This document shows positions 1 through 6,036 of a DNA stretch of 7,755 nucleotides, piece by piece. Every line of letters begins with the position of its first letter. Position 1 is the stretch's first letter. The DNA comes from an uncultured Burkholderiales bacterium (lineage in GTDB: Bacteria > Pseudomonadota > Gammaproteobacteria > Burkholderiales > Thiobacillaceae). The DNA lies in assembly GCA_937925755.1 (NCBI GenBank), contig CALAMX010000071.1:1-7755 (forward strand). Reading direction: 5' to 3'. The notes under the pieces were generated by a model. The model was not told the origin of the DNA and ran no database searches. It saw nothing but the letters and a program-made list of their open reading frames with translations. Made by a program: the position numbers and the translations under genes.

Positions 1-202
1 GTATGTCCTCGGCAAAGTGGCGCATCGCGGCGAGGAACAGAGCGATGCGCGCCTTGTGCGACCAGACCTGGGTGGCCTCTTCTGCCACCTCGGCCATCCA
101 CAGCCGGTCCTGCGCCGGATCGAAACCGTCCAGGGCGGCGCCGGCGGGGTCGAGCTGGTCGCCGAGGGTGAGGACGAGGTGGCGTCGTGGGCGGTCGGGC
201 AT
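1..202 (-). CDS. Photolyase/cryptochrome of the DPRP class (FeS-BCP type), N-terminal fragment
   Basis: Reading the minus strand from the ATG at 202-200 gives 67 codons that run open to the window edge, so only the N-terminus is present. The protein starts MPDRPRRHLVLTLGDQLDP and continues with GFDPAQDRLWMAEVAEEA, WSHKARIALFLAAMRHFAED. The LGDQL motif near residues 13-17, the D-x-hhhhEV segment and the HK-x3-A-x6-AMRHFA run are hallmarks of the deoxyribodipyrimidine photolyase-related family (PF04244), to which Agrobacterium PhrB, a (6-4) photolyase, belongs. Characterised members bind FAD, a lumazine antenna and a C-terminal [4Fe-4S] cluster and repair UV lesions. The flavin and cluster sites lie outside the window, so activity cannot be judged. 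The gene diverges from the SUF regulator across a 146-bp gap. No strong Shine-Dalgarno precedes the ATG. Family assignment is confident; substrate specificity is not. Confidence 0.85.
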   Translation of the reverse strand, partial: MPDRPRRHLVLTLGDQLDPAGAALDGFDPAQDRLWMAEVAEEATQVWSHKARIALFLAAMRHFAEDI

Positions 203-265
203 GGTTGGATTGATTGAGGTGATGGAGATGGTCCCAGTCCCGGGGCGCGGGGCTCGCTTCCAAAC

Positions 266-292
266 CCTGGTAGATTTTGGGTTGATACCAGG
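266..292. repeat. Inverted repeat upstream of the SUF regulator
   Basis: CCTGGTA at 266-272 is the exact reverse complement of TACCAGG at 286-292, with 13 bases between. The right arm overlaps the candidate -35 hexamer at 282-287. A competing pairing, AACCC at 263-267 with GGGTT at 279-283, also exists. There is no T-run on either side, so it does not look like an intrinsic terminator. It could be a second regulator site in the divergent region. Seven-base arms can occur by chance, so the functional claim is weak. Confidence 0.35.
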
Positions 293-310
293 TCAAGATT
301 GAACTAAATA
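282..310 (+). promoter_or_regulatory. Candidate sigma-70 promoter of the SUF operon
   Basis: TTGATA at 282-287 matches the -35 consensus at 5 of 6 positions. It is followed after exactly 17 bases by TAAATA at 305-310, a poor -10 (3 of 6) lying in an abrupt AT-rich patch (about 293-340) within GC-rich DNA. Transcription would start near 317, inside the palindrome at 312-333 and about 30 bases before the regulator ATG. A weak -10 would suit an activated or tightly regulated promoter, but other hexamer choices in this AT-rich patch are possible. Confidence 0.4.
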
Positions 311-311
311 G

Positions 312-333
312 TACTTATACGATCCTATATGTA
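312..333. promoter_or_regulatory. Near-perfect 22-bp palindrome, candidate operator for the Rrf2 regulator
   Basis: The half-sites are TACTTATACGA (312-322) and TCCTATATGTA (323-333). Nine of the eleven base pairs are complementary about the axis between 322 and 323; only 315/330 and 320/325 fail. The size, AT-rich outer arms and position just upstream of an Rrf2-family gene are what one expects of a dimeric Rrf2 operator. It would cover the predicted start of transcription, so binding should repress. It does not match the E. coli IscR type 2 consensus. The palindrome is directly visible; its identity as an operator is inference. Confidence 0.5.
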
Positions 334-338
334 AATTT

Positions 339-342
339 GGAG
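339..342 (+). promoter_or_regulatory. Ribosome binding site that fixes the regulator start
   Basis: GGAG lies six bases before the ATG at 349. An in-frame TTG at 337 would add only four residues (MERV) and would overlap this site, so the ATG is chosen. Confidence 0.65.
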
Positions 343-348
343 CGAGTC

Positions 349-801
349 ATGTTGCGCATTGCCAAGCTCACCGATTACGCCACCGGTCTCATGACCCAGA
401 TGGCGCACCAGCCCGGGCGCTGGGTGAGCGCCCAGCAGCTGGCGGTGGAATTGGGCCTGCCGGCACCCACGGTGGCGCGGCTGTTGAAACTGCTGGGCCG
501 CGCCGGCCTGGTGGTGAGCCAGCGCGGCAAGGGTGGCGGTTACGGCCTGGCCCGCCCGGCACGCGAGATCTCGGTGGCAGAGGTGATCGCCGCCATCGAG
601 GGGCCGGTGGCCCTGACCGAGTGCGCCCTGGGCGACGGCCGCTGCAGCTTGGAGCGTGACTGCGCCACCCGTGCGAACTGGCGAGTGATCAATCAGGCGG
701 TGCAGGTGGCGCTCGAGGCGGTGAGCCTCGCCGACTTAGCCGCGCCGCGTTTAAGGCCCGTGCAATTTTCCTCCCTGCATCACCAACCGAGAAAGGTCTG
801 A
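349..801 (+). CDS. Rrf2-family SUF-operon transcriptional regulator
   Basis: This 150-residue protein is a winged-helix DNA-binding regulator of the Rrf2/IscR superfamily, closest to the 'FeS assembly SUF system regulator' group (TIGR02944). It opens with MLRIAKLTDYATGLM. Recognition-helix residues LGLPAPTVARLLKLLGRAGLV fall at about 35-55, the wing RGKGGGYGLARP at 59-70 and ISVAEVIAAIEGP at 74-86. Cysteines 92, 99 and 105 form a C-X6-C-X5-C set that resembles the C-X5-C-X5-C cluster ligands of IscR; the IscR histidine ligand three residues after the last Cys is an arginine here (R108). The protein probably binds a [2Fe-2S] or other cluster and reports Fe-S demand. The start is set by GGAG six bases upstream. 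It is the first gene of the operon, three bases from sufB, and likely autoregulates through the palindrome in front of it. It is distinct from cyanobacterial SufR, so no symbol is given. Confidence 0.9.
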   Translation: MLRIAKLTDYATGLMTQMAHQPGRWVSAQQLAVELGLPAPTVARLLKLLGRAGLVVSQRGKGGGYGLARPAREISVAEVIAAIEGPVALTECALGDGRCSLERDCATRANWRVINQAVQVALEAVSLADLAAPRLRPVQFSSLHHQPRKV

Positions 802-804
802 ATC

Positions 805-2250
<1,446 letters not shown>

Positions 2251-2278
2251 GAGAGTCTAGATCAGACAGGAGGATGTC

Positions 2279-3043
2279 ATGCTTGAAATCAGGGACCTGC
2301 ACGTTTCGATCGGTGACAAACCGATATTGAAAGGCATCAGCCTCACTATCCTGCCGGGTGAGGTGCATGCCATCATGGGCCCCAACGGTTCGGGCAAGAG
2401 CACGCTCGCCCAGGTGCTGGCCGGACGCGAGGGCTATACGGTCACGGCCGGTGCGGTGACCTGGCAGGGACAGGACTTGTTGGCCATGGCGCCGGAGGAA
2501 CGCGCCTGGGCCGGGCTGTTCTTGGGCTTTCAGTACCCGCTGGAGATCCCGGGGGTGGCCAATGTCCAGTTGCTCAAGGAGGCGGTCAACAGCCAGCGTC
2601 GCCGCAAAGGGCTGCCGGAGCTCGACGCCTTCGACTTCCTCGAGCGGGTGAAGGCGAGCCTGAAATTGCTGGAGATGGATGAGGCCATGCTCTACCGCGG
2701 CGTGAACGAAGGCTTCTCCGGTGGCGAGAAGAAACGCAACGAGATCCTGCAAATGCTCATGCTCGAGCCGCGGCTGGCCATCCTCGACGAGACCGACTCG
2801 GGTCTGGACATCGACGCGCTCAAGATCGTCGCGCGCGGGGTCAACGCTCTACGCGGCCCGGAGCGTGCCATCCTGCTGGTGACCCATTACCAACGGCTGC
2901 TCGAGCACATCACCCCGGATCACGTTCACGTGCTGGCCGATGGCCGCATCGTTGCCAGCGGCGGGCGCGAGCTCGCCCTGGAGCTGGAGGCCAAGGGCTA
3001 CGGTTGGCTGACGGCTGAGGCCGGACAGGAGGCGCGGCCATGA
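2279..3043 (+). CDS. sufC: Fe-S cluster assembly ATPase SufC
   Basis: SufC is the soluble ABC-type ATPase of the SufBC2D complex; ATP-driven dimerisation of SufC reshapes SufB-SufD for cluster formation. The 254-residue product shows Walker A GPNGSGKST at 34-42 with K40, the SufC-typical region FLGFQYPLEIPGV, the signature FSGGEKKR at 146-153, Walker B ILDETDSGLD at 168-177 with catalytic E171, and the switch histidine H203 in VTHYQRLL. K40, E171 and H203 carry the same numbers as in E. coli SufC. There are no membrane segments, as expected. A perfect AGGAGG (2268-2273) sits five bases before the ATG, the strongest ribosome site in the operon. Its stop overlaps the sufD start as ATGA at 3040-3043, implying translational coupling. 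Confidence 0.98.
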   Translation: MLEIRDLHVSIGDKPILKGISLTILPGEVHAIMGPNGSGKSTLAQVLAGREGYTVTAGAVTWQGQDLLAMAPEERAWAGLFLGFQYPLEIPGVANVQLLKEAVNSQRRRKGLPELDAFDFLERVKASLKLLEMDEAMLYRGVNEGFSGGEKKRNEILQMLMLEPRLAILDETDSGLDIDALKIVARGVNALRGPERAILLVTHYQRLLEHITPDHVHVLADGRIVASGGRELALELEAKGYGWLTAEAGQEARP

Positions 3044-4263
3044 TCCCTAGCACCTGGATCGACATGCCGGCACCCGGCACTTTGCCCGAACACCGGCGTG
3101 AGGCGCTGGAGAGCTACCTTGCGCAGGGCCTCCCGCATACTCGGCTAGAAGACTGGCATTACACCGCCCTCGACCACCTCGCTCGGCTGCCGCTCCATCC
3201 GCCAGCGGCGGCAGATGTAACGCCGGTCATCGACGAAGCGCCCGGCCATGACCTGATCTTCGCTGGCGAGCGCCTCATCGAGACCCGCAGCAGTCTGCCC
3301 GCTTCCCTATTGCACCCCCTAGCGGAGGGCGAGCTGACCGCGGCCCCGACACTCGCACCGGGCACGGCCCTTAGCGCCCTCAACGCGGCACTCTGGAAAA
3401 GCGGCGGCTACCTCACGGTGCCGCGCGGTCAGCGTCTGGAGCGGCCTGTGTTCCTGCGTTTTCTCGCCGACGAGCCGGAGGCCATGCTGCACCCGCGCTC
3501 GTTGATCCGGCTCGAGGCCGGGGCCGAGGTCGTGGTGGTAGAGAGCTACACGGGTGCCACGGCGGCGAATTACTGGTGCAACCCGGTGACCGAGATCGAG
3601 CTCGAGGCCGGGGCACGGCTGACCCACATCCGACTCATCGAGGAGGGCACTGCCGCCACCCACACCGGACTGACCGCCGTGCGCCAGGTGGCCGACAGCC
3701 GCTACGAGCTCCTCGACCTGAGCCTTGGTGGACGGGTGTGTCGGCACGAGTTATACCTGACGCTCACCGGCGCCGGTGCCGCCTGTCGCCTAGACGGCCT
3801 GTTCCTGGCCGATGGCCGCCGCCACAGCGACCATCACCTGCGCATCGAGCATGCCGTACCGGGGAGCATGAGCCGCGCCACCTATCGCGGTGTGGCGGCC
3901 GGCCGTGGCCGTGGCATCTTCGATGCGCGCGTGCTGATCCGGCCGGGTGCCGATGGCACCGACGCCCGCCAGGACAGCCGCAACCTACTGCTCTCCCCGC
4001 ATGCCGAGATCGACGCCAAGCCGCAACTGGAGATCTATGCCGACCAGGTGCAGGCGAGCCACGGGGCGACGGTTGGGCGGCTGTCGGAGGACGCCATGTT
4101 CTATCTGCGCGCGCGCGGTATCGAACGCCACGCAGCCCGGCGTCTGCTGCTCGCCGCTTTCGCCGGCGAGGCCCTGGGTCTCGTCGCGCAGGCCGGTCTC
4201 GGCGACTGGCTCATGCCGCGCATCGAGGCCCGTTTGAACGAGATAGGAGAGTCGATCAAATGA
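3040..4263 (+). CDS. sufD: Fe-S cluster assembly protein SufD
   Basis: SufD is the SufB paralogue that pairs with SufB in SufBC2D and is linked to iron acquisition. The 407-residue protein is slightly shorter than E. coli SufD (423). The N-terminal third is helical and variable (LPEHRREALESYLAQGLPHTR, then a WHYT motif). The beta-helix core includes GGYLTVPRGQRLERPVFL, and the conserved C-terminal block reads DAKPQLEIYADQVQASHGAT then VGRLSEDAMFYLRARGI. H341 in this block aligns with E. coli His360, a proposed cluster or iron ligand at the SufB-SufD interface. AGGAGG at 3027-3032 lies seven bases before the ATG, inside the end of sufC. Its stop overlaps the sufU start as ATGA at 4260-4263, leaving no room for the sufS gene often found at this position. 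Confidence 0.97.
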   Translation: MIPSTWIDMPAPGTLPEHRREALESYLAQGLPHTRLEDWHYTALDHLARLPLHPPAAADVTPVIDEAPGHDLIFAGERLIETRSSLPASLLHPLAEGELTAAPTLAPGTALSALNAALWKSGGYLTVPRGQRLERPVFLRFLADEPEAMLHPRSLIRLEAGAEVVVVESYTGATAANYWCNPVTEIELEAGARLTHIRLIEEGTAATHTGLTAVRQVADSRYELLDLSLGGRVCRHELYLTLTGAGAACRLDGLFLADGRRHSDHHLRIEHAVPGSMSRATYRGVAAGRGRGIFDARVLIRPGADGTDARQDSRNLLLSPHAEIDAKPQLEIYADQVQASHGATVGRLSEDAMFYLRARGIERHAARRLLLAAFAGEALGLVAQAGLGDWLMPRIEARLNEIGESIK

Positions 4264-4763
4264 GTACGATCACCGATGATGCGCTGCGAGAACTGTACGA
4301 GGCGATGATCCTGGAGCACAACCGGCATCCGCGCCACTATCCGGAGAATCCGCCCGGTGCCGACCACCACGCGCACGGGTTCAACCCCCTGTGCAACGAC
4401 GAGATCGTGGTGCACCTCAAGGTCAAGGACGGTGTCATCGAGGCGGCCGGTTTCGAGGGGGCTGGCTGTGCCGTGTCGGTGGCCTCCGCCTCGATGATGA
4501 TGGAGGCCATCCAAGGCAAGCGGGTGGAAGAGGTGCGTGCCCTGTTCGACCGCGTGCACGCCATGCTGGCCGAGGAAGGGCCGGCCGAGGGCGTGGGCAA
4601 GCTGATGGTACTCGCCGGGGTCAAGGAGTTCCCCATGCGGGTGAAGTGTGCCACACTCGCCTGGCATACCCTGCTCGCGGCCCTGGAAAACCGCCAGGAG
4701 ACGGTGACCACCGAGGACCCGGTACCCTATTGCCCGCAACCGGCGGAGCGTAAGGCAGCATGA
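4260..4763 (+). CDS. sufU: SufU-type Fe-S assembly protein (NifU/IscU-like fold)
   Basis: This 167-residue protein belongs to the 'SUF system NifU family Fe-S assembly protein' group. It opens with LRELYEAMILEHNRHPRH, followed by NPLCNDEI, FEGAGCAVSVASASMM and VKCATLAWHTL. C45, D47, C70 and C130 match the four zinc ligands known in Bacillus SufU (Cys-Asp-Cys-Cys). The long stretch between C70 and C130, including VLAGVKEFPMRVKCATL, is the insertion that separates SufU from IscU. Known SufU proteins accept persulfide sulfur from the desulfurase SufS and pass it to SufBCD. The usual Gly after the first Cys is Asn here (CND rather than CGD). A fourth cysteine, C158, lies near the C-terminus. AGGAG at 4245-4249 lies ten bases upstream. 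The gene is coupled by ATGA overlaps on both sides. The partner SufS is not in this operon. Confidence 0.93.
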   Translation: MSTITDDALRELYEAMILEHNRHPRHYPENPPGADHHAHGFNPLCNDEIVVHLKVKDGVIEAAGFEGAGCAVSVASASMMMEAIQGKRVEEVRALFDRVHAMLAEEGPAEGVGKLMVLAGVKEFPMRVKCATLAWHTLLAALENRQETVTTEDPVPYCPQPAERKAA

Positions 4764-5104
4764 AACTCTTCGACCTGTTACGACCCAAGGCGGTGGACGA
4801 CGCGCTGAAAGAGCGGGTCATCCAAGCCCTGCGCCAGGTCTATGACCCCGAGATTCCGATCAACATCTACGACCTGGGCCTCATCTACGACGTCGAGATC
4901 GACGCGCAGGGCCAGGTGGACATCCGAATGACCCTCACCGCGCCCGGCTGCCCGCTCGCCCAAACCTTCCCCGCCCAGGTCGCGCGCGCGGTGGAGGCGG
5001 TGGAGGGCGTGGCCCGCTGCACGGTCGAGCTCACCTGGGATCCGCCCTGGACCCCGGCGCGTGCCAGCGAGGCGGCGCGGCTGCAACTGGGGATCTACCC
5101 ATGA
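4760..5104 (+). CDS. sufT: SufT-like DUF59/MIP18-family Fe-S maturation protein
   Basis: This 114-residue protein of the DUF59/MIP18 family matches the short SufT-type proteins of SUF operons. Diagnostic motifs are DPEIPINIYDLGLIY at 29-43, MTLTAPGCPLAQ around 57-68 with C64, and ELTWDPPWTPARASEAARLQLG near the C-terminus. Family members (SufT, PaaD, human CIAO2/MIP18) act in Fe-S cluster maturation or delivery to client enzymes; the exact step for SufT is unsettled, with a role under high Fe-S demand reported in Staphylococcus. The Cys in the APGC motif is the conserved, probably reactive residue. The start overlaps the sufU stop (ATGA, 4760-4763). Only a loose ribosome site is visible (GGAG at 4745-4748, or TAAGG closer in), so translation probably depends on coupling. 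The end overlaps the Rieske gene in the same way. Confidence 0.92.
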   Translation: MKLFDLLRPKAVDDALKERVIQALRQVYDPEIPINIYDLGLIYDVEIDAQGQVDIRMTLTAPGCPLAQTFPAQVARAVEAVEGVARCTVELTWDPPWTPARASEAARLQLGIYP

Positions 5105-5424
5105 GTGACTGGGTACGAGTGGCGAGGCTCGCCGAATTCCCGGTCGGCAGTCGCCAGGTGGTGGACGTGGATGGGGTGCGGGTCGCAGTCTTTCACCTCG
5201 CAGACGGGCTCTATGCCATCGAGGATGTCTGCACCCACGACGGCGGCGAGCTCGCCAGCGGCGCGCTCGATGGCTGCGAGATCGTCTGCCCGCGTCACGG
5301 TGCCCGCTTCGACGTGCGTACCGGCGCCGTTACCGCCCCGCCCGCCTACGAGGACGTCGCCGTGCTAGCGGTGCGGGTCGAGCATGGCTGGGTTCAGGTG
5401 CGCGATCCCCGCTGGGACGAATGA
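5101..5424 (+). CDS. Rieske [2Fe-2S] ferredoxin (non-heme oxygenase ferredoxin type)
   Basis: This 107-residue protein is a single soluble Rieske domain. Ligands are C44-X-H46 in DVCTHDGGEL and C63-X2-H66 in IVCPRHGARFD, which bind a [2Fe-2S] cluster with two Cys and two His. There is no signal peptide, membrane anchor or disulfide-forming extra Cys pair, so it is cytoplasmic and of the BphF/CarAc dioxygenase-ferredoxin type rather than the bc1 type. No oxygenase or ferredoxin reductase gene accompanies it. As last gene of the SUF operon, overlapping sufT by ATGA, it is more likely to be an electron donor or client of cluster assembly than a degradative enzyme subunit. Similar proteins are known inside SUF operons of other bacteria, notably actinobacteria, but their role is not established. 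GGGGA at 5089-5093 is the ribosome site. Confidence 0.9.
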   Translation: MSDWVRVARLAEFPVGSRQVVDVDGVRVAVFHLADGLYAIEDVCTHDGGELASGALDGCEIVCPRHGARFDVRTGAVTAPPAYEDVAVLAVRVEHGWVQVRDPRWDE

Positions 5425-5431
5425 ACGGCTG

Positions 5432-5454
5432 TGCGCTGGCTTAAGCGAAGCGCA
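5432..5454. repeat. Short inverted repeat after the SUF operon
   Basis: TGCGCT at 5432-5437 pairs exactly with AGCGCA at 5449-5454, and an 8-bp palindrome, GCTTAAGC (5439-5446), lies inside the loop. It starts eight bases after the Rieske stop, where an operon terminator would be expected. No T-run follows, so it is at best a transcript-end hairpin or a Rho-type context. It may be chance. Confidence 0.25.
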
Positions 5455-5765
5455 TGCGAGTTTCCAAATATGTGCGCCTGACGCCCCAGCAAATCGAGAT
5501 CCTCCGATCCCGCACCCGCCATTGGCTGGGCGATCGTGCGCATCTGCAGTTGTTCGGATCGCGCACCCAAGACAACGCCAAAGGTGGCGATGTCAACTTA
5601 CTCATCGAGACGCAGCAGCTTTCCGACTTTTGGTGTTAAGCCCAGCTGTAGACCGATCTCGAGCGCCGCCTAGGGCTCTCCGTCGACTTCGTGATCGCTG
5701 CACCGGACTCACCGGGACGGCCGATCACCCGAATCGCTCGCGCAACCGGGATCCCCTTGCGATGA
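5454..5765 (+). pseudogene. Broken MNT-type nucleotidyltransferase (MntA-like antitoxin family)
   Basis: One reading frame from the ATG at 5454 to TGA at 5763-5765 (about 103 codons) spells a small nucleotidyltransferase, but it is interrupted by TAA at 5637-5639 and TAG at 5649-5651. Before the stops are LTPQQIEILRSRTRHWLGD and LFGSRTQDNAKGGDVNLLIE. After them, in the same frame, come TDLERRLGLSVDFVIA and RPITRIARATGIPLR, the usual family C-terminus. The catalytic motif GSx9DxD is damaged: D46-V47-N48, where the second Asp codon GAC has become AAC. The TAG is one C-to-T change from CAG and would restore AQLQTDLERRLG. Intact relatives of about 100 residues are antitoxins or AMPylating partners of HEPN toxins. 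No HEPN gene is seen next to it, so the pair appears to be lost. The intact first part alone would be 61 residues and lacks the second half of the fold. Confidence 0.8.
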
Positions 5766-6036
5766 AACGTCACTCGGCTCGCTGCGCGTAGCGTCCCTCA
5801 TGGGGGTTGTCAGTACCCTTGGGACGGCCCGGCGCGCACGGACATACTTTTGAGTACGGCCACCCGACTCGAGCACTACGCCAGGAGACCTTTGCGCTCG
5901 CGGACTACATGCCATAGGCCTGAACGTAGCGCTTGGCCGGACCTGGTCACGCGACCTTTCTTGCTCACCGATCGCATGCGTAGTGAGGAACGGACACGGC
6001 CACATTCGTCCTCTAAGTGGGCTTTTGCCATGACCG
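5766..6036. other. Intergenic remnant with no recognisable gene
   Basis: This 271-bp stretch lies between the broken nucleotidyltransferase and the end of the convergent transporter gene. I read all six frames and saw no recognisable protein. A frame that stays open on the plus strand from 5766 runs on antisense through the transporter gene and has an arginine-, proline- and serine-rich, shadow-like composition. A nested imperfect dyad occurs at 5793-5825: GTCCC pairs with GGGAC outside, and GGGT (5804-5807) with ACCC (5815-5818) inside. No T-run follows on either strand. No clear terminator is seen for either converging unit. It may be decayed remains of the nucleotidyltransferase's partner gene, which is inference. 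Confidence 0.4.

Noticed and set aside
3..302. Plus-strand open frame of 99 codons at the window start
   Set aside because: The minus strand here encodes a clear photolyase N-terminus; the plus-strand frame is its arginine- and serine-rich shadow and runs into the AT-rich control region.
337..348. TTG start for the regulator, four residues longer
   Set aside because: It overlaps the GGAG ribosome site, and family members begin with MLRI-K-TDY, matching the ATG at 349.
3576..4260. Long plus-strand frame ahead of and fused to sufU
   Set aside because: The extra N-terminal part overlaps sufD in another frame and has the Arg/Pro-rich look of a shadow. The SufU family start is the ATG at 4260, with a ribosome site.
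6020..6029. GGC-TTTT-GCC as a terminator for the transporter gene
   Set aside because: The stem is only three base pairs and no T-run follows on the minus strand.
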